43,733 nucleotides of DNA, taken from IMG/VR virus record IMGVR_UViG_3300042691_026070, positions 1-43,733 of that record. One strand, written 5' to 3'. The position numbers and the translations under genes are program-made. Within the stretch, counting starts at the first letter, position 1, and the number at the start of each line of letters is the position of its first letter. Shown here piece by piece: positions 21,483 through 30,195 of this stretch. The stretch comes from a virus. The notes beneath the pieces are model-generated. The model made no database searches. It was not told the DNA's origin and worked only from the letters and a program-made list of their open reading frames with translations.

Positions 21483-22802
21483 TCAGCCCAGATAGTTCGC
21501 AGTGATCACGTCACCCACGGTCGGCGCGGTGCCGCCCAGGGTGACGCGGGTCTTGCTGGTGCCGGTGTTCCGGTCCACCACGAACTCGCCCTCGCCGGGC
21601 GTGCTGGCCACGGAGAGCAGCAGCTGGCCGTTCAGCGCCACCATCACGCCAGGGTAGAACTCGCTGCGGATGTCCTGCGACAGATCGTAGGCCAGCGCGG
21701 TGCCGCCGGTGAAGCTCTGCGCGTAGGGCCGGAACCCAGCCTTGGCGAGCGTCACGGCGTTGTCGGCGATCTTGCCCGTGACCACCGCGCCGCTGGCCAG
21801 CTGCGTGGTGCCCACGCCACCGTCGGCAATCTTGACGCCCGTGGCGCTCTGGCCCAGGGTGCCGCCGTCGAGCAGCAGGGTGACGAACCCGCTGCCGTCC
21901 ACCTGCACGCCGTTGGTCGCCTTGACCGCCAGCGCGCCGGACGAGAACTCCAGGCCCTTGTTCGCGGCAAGGCCAACGGAAAGGCCGTCGCCATCCTTGA
22001 TGATGCCGCTGTTCGCCTTGATGCGCACCTGCAGGCCGTTGCTGTCCGCGATCAGGCCGGGGTTGCTGGCGTTCAGCTTCAGCTGGACGCTGTCGGACAG
22101 CACCTGCACGCCGTTGCTGGTGTTCACCGACAGGGTGTTCCCCGTCTTGGCAAGCCCGTCACCGGCGACAATGCTGGCGGCACCAGTGAACTGAACGAAC
22201 GTGATGGCCGTGCTGCCCAGCGTCACAGCGTCGTTCGTGCACACCCACCCGGTGTCCGCGTTGCCCGTGCCCTCGCTGACGAAGATGGCGGCGCTCGGGA
22301 ACTCGCTGCCGGCGTCGAGGTCGGCAGCGCGCGAGGCGGCACCGGACGCGGGCGCCACGTACACGCCGTTTTGGCTGCCCGTGGACTGGCCGATCAGCAG
22401 GATGCGGTCGCCGGCCACCAGCGTCACGCCGTCCACAGTCTGCCCCGCCGCCAGCGCCGTGCTGATGTCCACGTTGGCGGTGGCCACCACGCGGGCGGGC
22501 TGCTTCCACTTGATGCCCTGCGCCACGCCGTCCACGTAGGACTTTGTCGCCACGTCGTCGGACGCGCTCGGGGCTGCAGCGCGCAGGGTGCCGCTGGTGA
22601 AGCTCCACGTGCCGGTCAGGTCCGCCTTGGCGGCGGTCACGGCGTTGGCCGCGAGCTTTCCGGTGGTGACGTTGAGATCAAGGATGGCGGCGGTATCCAC
22701 CGCATCGTTCGCGAGCTTGCCGGCGGTGACGGCGTTGTCAGCCAGCTTGCCGGTGGTGATGCTGAGGTCTGCGAACTGCCGGGTAACGAACTGCAGGGCC
22801 AT
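21483..22802 (-). CDS. Tail fibre protein with repeated TGKLAxNAVTxxK motifs
   Basis: 439 residues, ATG 22800-22802 with GGAG upstream. The N-terminus repeats the phage fibre motif (ITTGKLADNAVTAGKLANDA, VTTGKLAANAVTAAK), and the same signature recurs near the end (VTGKIADNAVTLAK). Between lie DDVATKSYVDGVAQG, typical of phage fibre collars, and beta-helix-like repeats (GLQVRIKANSGI, GVQVDGSGFV). The final ~60 residues form a distinct C-terminal domain. It is probably a trimeric host-contact fibre. No chaperone is recognised next to it. Confidence 0.8.
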   Translation of the reverse strand: MALQFVTRQFADLSITTGKLADNAVTAGKLANDAVDTAAILDLNVTTGKLAANAVTAAKADLTGTWSFTSGTLRAAAPSASDDVATKSYVDGVAQGIKWKQPARVVATANVDISTALAAGQTVDGVTLVAGDRILLIGQSTGSQNGVYVAPASGAASRAADLDAGSEFPSAAIFVSEGTGNADTGWVCTNDAVTLGSTAITFVQFTGAASIVAGDGLAKTGNTLSVNTSNGVQVLSDSVQLKLNASNPGLIADSNGLQVRIKANSGIIKDGDGLSVGLAANKGLEFSSGALAVKATNGVQVDGSGFVTLLLDGGTLGQSATGVKIADGGVGTTQLASGAVVTGKIADNAVTLAKAGFRPYAQSFTGGTALAYDLSQDIRSEFYPGVMVALNGQLLLSVASTPGEGEFVVDRNTGTSKTRVTLGGTAPTVGDVITANYLG

Positions 22803-22848
22803 GACTGCTCCAGGCGGGTACGTGGTGGGTGCGGTGCTGGTGGCCCGT

Positions 22849-23223
22849 CTACGCAGGTCGGTACGCCACCTCTATACCGCTCGGCGGCGCTGGCGTGAAG
22901 GGGAGGGTGAACGTGGTGGACGAGCTTTCGGTGAAGTCGGTTAGGCGCAGGCGCTGCCCGCTGTCGTACACCTGCAGGCTGCCGGGATAGTACGCAGCAG
23001 GCACGGTGAATACTGTGCGCACGCCGTCCACCTGCGCGGTTAGGTCGGCGCGCAGCAGCGCGGCGCGCACGGCGCGCGTGGCCACCACCACCGCGCCAGT
23101 GTAGTCCTGGGCGGGGCTGGGCGCTGTGGCCGCCTGCAGCAGCGGGTCCGGGTTGTCCTCGGTGGTCCAGTAGACCAGCACGCCGTCGCTGGTGCGGCGC
23201 GCGCGGTTCACGTACTGCAGCAC
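22849..23223 (-). CDS. Small tail-tip or fibre-associated protein
   Basis: 124 residues from GTG 23221-23223 with GGGGAGG upstream. Beta-rich sequence with VDGVRTVFTVPAAYYPGSLQ, YDSGQRLRL and TTFTLPFTPAPPSGIEVAY, a pattern seen in small beta-sandwich tail domains that bind fibres or glycans. No specific family assigned. Between two structural genes. Confidence 0.6.
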   Translation of the reverse strand: MLQYVNRARRTSDGVLVYWTTEDNPDPLLQAATAPSPAQDYTGAVVVATRAVRAALLRADLTAQVDGVRTVFTVPAAYYPGSLQVYDSGQRLRLTDFTESSSTTFTLPFTPAPPSGIEVAYRPA

Positions 23224-23233
23224 GGTGCCTCCC

Positions 23234-24055
23234 CTATTCGATCCGCAGGCCGGCGAAGCCCACGATGCCCAGGTCGTCAGGGTCGCTGGCGTCCACGAGG
23301 TCGGCGTGCAGCTCGTACACGCGCGAGCTGGACCGCAGGTTGCCCGGCTGCGTGCCAACGGTCAGGCCCGCGCTAAGCACAGCCACGGGCGCAGCCCCCG
23401 TGCGCGCCACCACAGCACCCGTCACGTACTCGGCATCGCCCACGTTCCACAGCCGGACCCGCACCTGCCACCCGCCGGCAGTGCTGAGCACGGCCTGCAG
23501 GCGCACCGTGCGCCCGGCAGGGTAGTCGGCAGGGTTCCACGGCACGGCAGCCAGCACGCGCACGCCGTCGCGGTCTGTTACCAGCTGCTGCCCGCACCAC
23601 ACCATCGGCTGATGCAGCGGCGCCTGCACGTAGCTGGGCAGCTGTCCCGCACCCTGGCTCGCCAGCACGCGGCCAGCCGCGCCGACGGCAAGGCGCGCCC
23701 ACGTGCCCTGCGCGTCGCGCACCAGCAGGTCGCCCGTGGTCTGCCCGGCGACGCCTACAGCCAGCCCCAGCGCGCCACCAGGGCCTCCATCGGACAGGGT
23801 GAGGCCGGCGCCTGCCGCCAGCACCCGCTCTGCGGTCAGCCCCGCGCTCGCCCCGAGAACCACGTAGCTGGCATCGGTGGGCGCACCGCCGCCCTGCCCC
23901 CCTGACACGAGGTCGAACGACAGCGTCGCCGGGTTCCACGACAGCGTGCTGCCCTGTGCGGTCTGCCCCGTCGCGCTCGCTCCCAGCTTGGGAGCGTGGC
24001 CCGCAAGGTTCAGCAGCGCGATGCGCTCGGCGGGGCTACCCGGTGCGCCTGCCAT
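23234..24055 (-). CDS. Tail structural protein, fibre-like
   Basis: 273 residues. ATG 24053-24055 has GGAGG six bases upstream and overlaps the previous stop as TGATG; a GTG one codon earlier is possible. The N-terminal half is Gly/Ala-rich with short beta repeats (ASYVVLGASAGLTAERVLAA, GDLLVRDAQGTWARLAVGAA), common in fibre shafts. The second half is a beta-sandwich-like domain (WQVRVRLWNVGDAEYVTGA). Probably a tail-tip decoration. Confidence 0.65.
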   Translation of the reverse strand: MAGAPGSPAERIALLNLAGHAPKLGASATGQTAQGSTLSWNPATLSFDLVSGGQGGGAPTDASYVVLGASAGLTAERVLAAGAGLTLSDGGPGGALGLAVGVAGQTTGDLLVRDAQGTWARLAVGAAGRVLASQGAGQLPSYVQAPLHQPMVWCGQQLVTDRDGVRVLAAVPWNPADYPAGRTVRLQAVLSTAGGWQVRVRLWNVGDAEYVTGAVVARTGAAPVAVLSAGLTVGTQPGNLRSSSRVYELHADLVDASDPDDLGIVGFAGLRIE

Positions 24056-25716
24056 CACTGGCCTCCGTCGCTGGCTGCGCTGGCTGCGGTGCGGCTACCA
24101 CCGCCCAGCGCCGAATAGCGCGCCCACACGCGCAGTCCCAGGGTGCAGGCGGACGTGGTGAAGGTGATGGCCTCCACGGTAGCCGGCTGCTGCGTCCAGC
24201 CAAACTCGGGGTCGGTGAGCAGCACAGTGTCCCCGCGCCGCAGCTGCAGCAGCACCACCGTCGCGGCGGTGTAGTCCACGCGGTAGCTGGGCAGCGCGGT
24301 GTGCTCCACCAGCCAGTCCACCACCGCCTCGGCCACCTGCTGTTCCTGCACCCACAGCGACTCGATCACGTCGCCCTGGCGCTCGCCCACCATCTGCCTG
24401 CTCTGCGCGCACAGCACGCTGTTCGTGGCATCCCGCTGCACGACGCCCGTGTAGGTGTCGGCCAGCGGGTCATAGCCGTACTGCATCGTGAAGGTGTTCC
24501 GCAGGTCGGCGCGCGGTGTCTCCTGAACCAGCCCTGCACGGTCCACCAGCGGCCACTGCCCGGCGACCAGTGCGGCCACAGGGTCCGCCCGCCGGTCGGT
24601 CACGATCGGCCCGTAGCCGCCCGCCTCCCACACCATTGACACCATCGGAAAGCTGGCCAGCAGCTCGCCCTCTATAAACGCCAGCGTGGTGGTATTGCTG
24701 GCCCCGCCAGCGTTGACAGCGCACCGCGCCGTCAGACGGGCGCCCAGCTTGGCCTGCGCCTCGGCGAACAGGCCAGCGGCTGCACCACCTGCCCCGAGTG
24801 TGGTGTAGCTCTCCACCAGCGCGCGCACGATGTCTGCAGGGTTGCCCGTCGTGGCACCACCGCTCACAGCCACGTACACCGCCTCGTCCCCGGAAAAACC
24901 CGCAGCCCCGCCCGTGAACTCCAGGCGGGTGTACGCTTCGCCCAGGCTGTCCACTGCTGCCACGCGCTGCCACGGGTAGAACATCGACGCGCTGCCGTAT
25001 GCGGTGCCGTCCACGTACACCGTGTCAATGTCGAGGTGCCCGTGACACACGGCATAGGCGGGCGTGGTGGCGCTTGCCTCCACCAGCACCGCAGGGAGCG
25101 GCCCGTATTCGGGCAGCACCACCGCCAGCCGTGCGCCTGCGCTGTCGGCGGGTAGGGTAGCGATGCGCTGGGTGGTCAGCACGTATGGCGGCAGCTGCGT
25201 GTCCGAGCTGGCCACGGGGTCGGACACAGTGCACGCCACCTGCTGCGTGCCGGCCCCGAACGCCACCTCGTCCAGATCGCCCCGGATCAGCACGATGCGC
25301 TGGTCATAGTCGCCATCGGGCACCTGCAGCGACACCTCGGCCACGCCCGACAGCATCCGGCCTGCCGCGATCAGCTGCGCGGCGTTCACAAGCCCGTTCG
25401 GCAGCGTCACGGCCAGCGTCTTGGCGCTGCTGCCGCCTTGCCCCAGCCGATACTCCAGCGTGATGCTGATGTCGTCGGACAGCACGCCGTGCCACTGCTG
25501 CACCTCCCCGGTGAGGCCGCTGCGCGTGGCCAGCGGGCGGTTCGCCACGCGCACCACGTGCTCGTCCCCGAACACCAGCTCCACGCACACAGCCAGCCGC
25601 AGCAGCTGCGGGTCGCGCCGCAGCACGCCCTGCCAATAATCGCTCACGAGGCCGCGCCCGCCGAAACGTGCCGCGTTCCACCGTGTAAACGCAGGGTGCT
25701 GCAGGAAAAGGCTCAC
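24055..25716 (-). CDS. Tail tip / baseplate hub-like protein (tentative)
   Basis: 553 residues from GTG 25714-25716, overlapping the previous stop as GTGA in a GAGGAGGAGG context. Beta-rich throughout, with segments such as VRVANRPLATRSG, ISITLEYRLGQGGSSAKTLA and RGDTVLLTDPEFGWTQQPAT. The last third, with many aromatic and Thr residues, resembles minor tail proteins that form the hub below the tape measure. No enzyme motif. The role is inferred from size and gene order. Confidence 0.6.
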   Translation of the reverse strand: MSLFLQHPAFTRWNAARFGGRGLVSDYWQGVLRRDPQLLRLAVCVELVFGDEHVVRVANRPLATRSGLTGEVQQWHGVLSDDISITLEYRLGQGGSSAKTLAVTLPNGLVNAAQLIAAGRMLSGVAEVSLQVPDGDYDQRIVLIRGDLDEVAFGAGTQQVACTVSDPVASSDTQLPPYVLTTQRIATLPADSAGARLAVVLPEYGPLPAVLVEASATTPAYAVCHGHLDIDTVYVDGTAYGSASMFYPWQRVAAVDSLGEAYTRLEFTGGAAGFSGDEAVYVAVSGGATTGNPADIVRALVESYTTLGAGGAAAGLFAEAQAKLGARLTARCAVNAGGASNTTTLAFIEGELLASFPMVSMVWEAGGYGPIVTDRRADPVAALVAGQWPLVDRAGLVQETPRADLRNTFTMQYGYDPLADTYTGVVQRDATNSVLCAQSRQMVGERQGDVIESLWVQEQQVAEAVVDWLVEHTALPSYRVDYTAATVVLLQLRRGDTVLLTDPEFGWTQQPATVEAITFTTSACTLGLRVWARYSALGGGSRTAASAASDGGQ

Positions 25717-28700
25717 ACCTCCTCCTCAAACGTTACCGACAGGTCGCCCACCTGCTCCCAGCGGGACAGCGTGGTGTCGTACCGCCACCCGGCGTTCGCC
25801 AGCTCCGTGGAGTCGCGGAACCGGGCGTAGAGCATCGCACGGCTCTGCTGCTGGTCGTCGGTACACAGCACCAGCGGCTGCGCGCCGTAGAGGCCCAGGT
25901 GCCGCACGGTAGCGCGGAACGCCTCGCGCCACCGCTGCACGTCGCCCTCACTGGTGCCCGTGATGGTCCGGCGCGGCTGGCCCGCCACGTATGCGGTGCG
26001 GGCGCCGCTGACAGCGGTGGTCAGCTGCACGTTGCCCGCCTGCGCATCCGTGCCCCGCCAGTCCAGCGGGACGGTGATGGGCAGCGTCATGCCGGCCACC
26101 ACGCTGCCGATGCGCCAGTAGCCCTCGGGCGGTGCGCCCTGCACGGCGTCCGCCGGAATGGTGATCCGCAGGTAGCGCGGGAAGTCGTTGTCGGCGCGCC
26201 GGGTGCCCGACCCGGTAGGGTCCGCGATGCAGCGCACGCCCAGCGGGTAGTCATCGAACGCCAGAAGGTGCCGGTCGGCCCAGATGTCCAGTGTCACACC
26301 GCTGGTGATGCCGTAGCTGAAAAGCCCCTGCGTCAGACCTGCAAAATGCAGCGTATCCCCGTGGTTCGTTGCGATGCGAACGATGCTCGGGTTCGTGCTG
26401 AGCGGGTGCACCTGTGCCCGGCAGTAGTGACCCGCCAGCTCGCCGTCCTGCCACTGCGCCGCCTGGGCGGCGTTGACCCGCACGCTGCTGCTGGCCAGCG
26501 CCTGCGATTGCAGCGTGGCCACGTACCTGCGCCCGTCCACGTACAGCCGCGACGGTGCCGACAGCCCTGCATCGTCTCCGTACTCCAGCACCAGATACCG
26601 GCTGTTCGTGCCCACCACAGCCAGCGCGCTGTGCCGGAAGCGCAGCACCTCGCTGCTGGCTGCAGCCCGCTGCGCGTCCAGCAGCAGCTGCTGCTCCGCA
26701 CCCGTGGTGCTGCGCCACTCGCTCTCGGGGCTGGGCGTAGCCAGCTGGTCGCCACCGAACTCGTACTGCACCGGAGCGGTGAACGTGTCCCCGTCGAAGC
26801 CACCGCCGCCGCCCCAGCGGACAGCCACAGCCTGCGCCACCTGCTGCGGTTCACTGCTGGCCAGCCAGCCGCGCAGGTCGGCGGGCAGGCTGGGCGCATA
26901 CTGGCCCAGCGGCTCCACGCGCGACCACCACGCCTCGCGCCACTCGTGCGTGAAGCTGGCCGCCGCCAGCGCGGACACGTGCCCCCACTCCACCCGCTGA
27001 AACGCGGACGCCAGGACACCGCTGGCAAGCGTCAGCGCACCCGTGCTGGACCACGTGCTGTCGCCAGCGCGCGCCCAGGCAAGGTCGGCACGCACAGTGC
27101 CGCCCTGCTGGTCCAGGGCCACGCGGAAGTCGTACCACGTGCCCGTGGTGATGCCCGCCAGCACGCCCGGCTGCGACAGAAACAGCGTAGACACGGCATT
27201 CACGTCGTAGATGCCGACACGCCCATCGTCGGACAGGTGCACGCCCACCGCCACCGACAGGCCGGCGCTGCTGAGCGCCTGCAGGCTGGCGCCCCAGCGC
27301 GGTGCACGCATGGCGGGCGCGGACACGGCAGACGGCTGGCTTCCGCCCGACCCTGCGGTGGCACGGGTGGTCCAGCCCAGCACGCCGCCATCGCCCATGA
27401 ACTGCGTGACCGCCGCAGCGGCCTGCGACACGCTGAACGCCAGCCGGCTGGTGGTGCCGGTGGTGATCTGAATGGCGTCGGTGGCCCACGTGAGCAGCGG
27501 TGTGCCAGCGAACGACGCGCCCCAGGGCGTGAACGCGCTCGCGCCAGAATACGCTGGCGGCCCGTACTGCGCCGACCAGTAGTTCGTGAACATGCTGCCC
27601 AGCTCGTCCGTGAGCACGCTGGCAGCACGGTGCACCGGGCGGCGGCTGTAGCCGCTCCAGTATGCAAGCGTGCCGGGCTTCCAGTCGGCGAAGCCGGTGC
27701 CCGTCTCCCGGTCAATACCACCCGCCAGCAGGCCCAGCCGGTCGCCCAGCCACGCCAGCGTGCCGCCTTTCGGGCCGTAGCGCATTGACCCGGTGTGCCC
27801 GAGGATGTCGTCGCCCCACAGCAGCCACTCCCCCACACGCGGCGCGCTGCTGCTCCACCCAGCCTGCAGCCGGTCCACAGGGATCAGGAAGCTGTAGCTC
27901 CCGAAACGGTTAGCCCCTGCCCCGTTGTCGGTGTGCACCAGCAGGTAGACATAGGCCCCGCCGCGCGCCAGGAACACCGCCTTGCTGTTCCCGACCGCAG
28001 GGAGCAGCCCGACAGTGAACCCACCCTGCGCCCAGGCGCCGTCACGGCTTGCGAACTCGTACCGCCACGTTCCCGACGCCAGGGCACGCACACGGAAGAA
28101 CGCGCCGTCCACGGTGCCCAGGCCCACGATGGCGTTCAGCTCCTGGGCGTTGAAGCTGTCGCCGTTGGAGAGGTCGTCCAGGCCATCCGGCTCGGTCACC
28201 GAGGCGCCCCAGGTTGCGCCCCTGTCGGCGCTGTAGAGGCTGGCGATGCCCTGCGTGGCCGTGCTGCCCAGCCACAGCTCCAGGCGCAGCCAGTCGCCGC
28301 TCACAGCGGCGCGCAGGCTGAACACCTGATGGGTCTGCCCGTACACGCGCGACACGATGCCGCTGGTGGCCAGCCGCCACGTGGCGCCACCGTCCTGGCT
28401 GGTCAGCATGTCCACGTCGTAGGACGCAGGCGCACCTGCAGGGTCCGGCACGTAGCTGTAGAACCACCGCAGGCTGCCGTCCGGCAGCTCCACGATCGCG
28501 CTGTAGCCGGACACGGAGGGCAGCCGCCCCACAGGCGGCGAATAGCTGGCGGTGGTGTAGCCGGTCGCAGGGTCTGCCACGCTGGCGCTGCGGTACGCGA
28601 TGTCGAACACCGTCGTCCCGCTGCGCAGCCGCACAGCGACCACCCGGTTGAACACCGACGAGAAGCACAGCGCATAATGACCGGCCACCGCCTTGGCAGT

Positions 28701-29150
28701 GCTCCACGGGTGGTGCGCCTGCAGCTGGTAGCGCAGGTCGTGCGCGCCGCGCGTCTGGCTGCTGGCGTCGGCCTCGTACCGCCAGCCCCACTCGGCCCCC
28801 TCGAACAGCCCACCCGTGGACAGCAGCTGCAGCACCAGCCCTGTGGGGCTGGGCTGCGGCGTGCCGGGTGTGGTGTCCCACGCGCCCCCGAGGAACGGCA
28901 GCAGGTCGCCCTCGTTGGACGATGCCGGGTAGGCTGTGCCCATCCGCGCGCCGCGCTGGCTGGTGGCGGACGACAGCACGTTGCTGCGCATGGCAGCGTC
29001 CTGCGTCAGCAGGAACGCGCGCGGCTCTGCCCGGTCTGCTGGCAGGTCGCGGTCTGCCCACACCACCGACGCCACCGCGCCGAACGCGGTGCCGCGCGTG
29101 GTGCCGGTGTGAACGACGGCTGCGACGCCGCCTGCAGCGGTTACACCCAT
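25713..29150 (-). CDS. Large tail spike/fibre-like protein with BNR (Asp-box) repeats
   Basis: 1145 residues, ATG 29148-29150 overlapping the previous stop as TGATG. At least two Asp-box motifs typical of sialidase-type beta-propellers are visible (SQDGGATW and SADRGATW), in a region of about 200-420. Two concanavalin-like segments may follow (about 580-770), and the C-terminal ~350 residues look like tail-binding domains. It could bind or cut surface polysaccharide. Catalytic residues of a neuraminidase cannot be confirmed by eye. Alternatively a purely structural minor tail protein. Confidence 0.65.
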   Translation of the reverse strand: MGVTAAGGVAAVVHTGTTRGTAFGAVASVVWADRDLPADRAEPRAFLLTQDAAMRSNVLSSATSQRGARMGTAYPASSNEGDLLPFLGGAWDTTPGTPQPSPTGLVLQLLSTGGLFEGAEWGWRYEADASSQTRGAHDLRYQLQAHHPWSTAKAVAGHYALCFSSVFNRVVAVRLRSGTTVFDIAYRSASVADPATGYTTASYSPPVGRLPSVSGYSAIVELPDGSLRWFYSYVPDPAGAPASYDVDMLTSQDGGATWRLATSGIVSRVYGQTHQVFSLRAAVSGDWLRLELWLGSTATQGIASLYSADRGATWGASVTEPDGLDDLSNGDSFNAQELNAIVGLGTVDGAFFRVRALASGTWRYEFASRDGAWAQGGFTVGLLPAVGNSKAVFLARGGAYVYLLVHTDNGAGANRFGSYSFLIPVDRLQAGWSSSAPRVGEWLLWGDDILGHTGSMRYGPKGGTLAWLGDRLGLLAGGIDRETGTGFADWKPGTLAYWSGYSRRPVHRAASVLTDELGSMFTNYWSAQYGPPAYSGASAFTPWGASFAGTPLLTWATDAIQITTGTTSRLAFSVSQAAAAVTQFMGDGGVLGWTTRATAGSGGSQPSAVSAPAMRAPRWGASLQALSSAGLSVAVGVHLSDDGRVGIYDVNAVSTLFLSQPGVLAGITTGTWYDFRVALDQQGGTVRADLAWARAGDSTWSSTGALTLASGVLASAFQRVEWGHVSALAAASFTHEWREAWWSRVEPLGQYAPSLPADLRGWLASSEPQQVAQAVAVRWGGGGGFDGDTFTAPVQYEFGGDQLATPSPESEWRSTTGAEQQLLLDAQRAAASSEVLRFRHSALAVVGTNSRYLVLEYGDDAGLSAPSRLYVDGRRYVATLQSQALASSSVRVNAAQAAQWQDGELAGHYCRAQVHPLSTNPSIVRIATNHGDTLHFAGLTQGLFSYGITSGVTLDIWADRHLLAFDDYPLGVRCIADPTGSGTRRADNDFPRYLRITIPADAVQGAPPEGYWRIGSVVAGMTLPITVPLDWRGTDAQAGNVQLTTAVSGARTAYVAGQPRRTITGTSEGDVQRWREAFRATVRHLGLYGAQPLVLCTDDQQQSRAMLYARFRDSTELANAGWRYDTTLSRWEQVGDLSVTFEEEV

Positions 29151-30187
29151 CAGCTCGCCCCGTACCGCAGCGCAAGGTTATCGAGGTCGGCGGCGGCCCA
29201 CCCGCTGCCACCCGGCTTGTCGGTGCGCAGCAGGCTGCACAGCCCGCCACCCGCAGGCATCGCCGTGCCAGCGCCCGACGCCGTGCTGCCGCCCAGCGCC
29301 ATGCCGGCGGTGCCGGTGGGCAGCAGGCCATCGCCCGCCGCTGCCACGTCCACCTGCACGGCCAGCACCGCAGGCGAGGTCCACGCGGCGTTGACCGCCG
29401 TGCGGTTCTGCAGGTTCACCTGCACCGTGCTGGCGGTGGCGGTGGCGGTGAACGCGGCATCTGCCGCGTCCTCCAGGGCCTGCCAGTTCGTCGCCGCGCC
29501 GCTGGGCACCCACGTTCCATTGATGTCGTCGGCGTTCGGGCGCAGGCCCTGCACCCACGTCTGCGCCGTGATGGCATCGGCAGACGACCCGTAGACCACC
29601 GTGTGGTCGTGGTACACCGCCGCGCCAGCACCCGTGACGGGCGCGCCCCAGCGAACGCTATCCACCGCGTCGGCGGTGGTCTTGGCGGTGGAACGGCTGA
29701 GCACCTGCACGCCGTCCAGCCACAGGGTCACGGTCACGGTTCCGCCCGCAATCGCCCACCGCGCAGCCAGCCGCTTCCACTGGTTCGGCTGCAGGATTGC
29801 GCTGGTGGTGCCCACTGTGACGCCGTTGTGCTTCACGGTGAGGCGCGTGCTGGCGGCAGTGTCTGCAGCGTACACGCCCACCACCTCCAGCCCACCCGTG
29901 TCGTACACCGCCAGCAGCGGCACCGCCGATGCGCCGTCGAACGGCTGCACCACGCGCACGGTGCTGTTCACGCCGCCGCCGCTGGGTGCGGAAAACAGCG
30001 GGGCGCTGCGCAGCCAGCTGCCCGCTGTGAGGGAGAGCGCAGTGTCGCCGCCACCGTACCCGCCGGGGTGCTGGTGGAACACGGTGCGCTCGTCGGGGTC
30101 TGCCGTGCCGGAACTGGCCCACGCACCGTTCGTGTAGGACGCGATTTTGGCGCGGACCTCCCATCCCCATGCCCACACGATAGCCAT
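29150..30187 (-). CDS. Tail protein with LamG/concanavalin-like jelly roll
   Basis: 345 residues, ATG 30185-30187 behind AGGAG, nine bases after the tape measure stop. The centre (WKRLAARWAIAGGTVTVTLW, then LDGVQVLSRSTAKT) has the strand pattern of a LamG/concanavalin-like carbohydrate-binding domain. A second beta domain (TVQVNLQNRTAVNAAWTSPA) follows. It is the first gene after the tape measure, so it might be a distal tail or tip protein. Confidence 0.6.
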   Translation of the reverse strand: MAIVWAWGWEVRAKIASYTNGAWASSGTADPDERTVFHQHPGGYGGGDTALSLTAGSWLRSAPLFSAPSGGGVNSTVRVVQPFDGASAVPLLAVYDTGGLEVVGVYAADTAASTRLTVKHNGVTVGTTSAILQPNQWKRLAARWAIAGGTVTVTLWLDGVQVLSRSTAKTTADAVDSVRWGAPVTGAGAAVYHDHTVVYGSSADAITAQTWVQGLRPNADDINGTWVPSGAATNWQALEDAADAAFTATATASTVQVNLQNRTAVNAAWTSPAVLAVQVDVAAAGDGLLPTGTAGMALGGSTASGAGTAMPAGGGLCSLLRTDKPGGSGWAAADLDNLALRYGAS

Positions 30188-30195
30188 GCGCTCTC

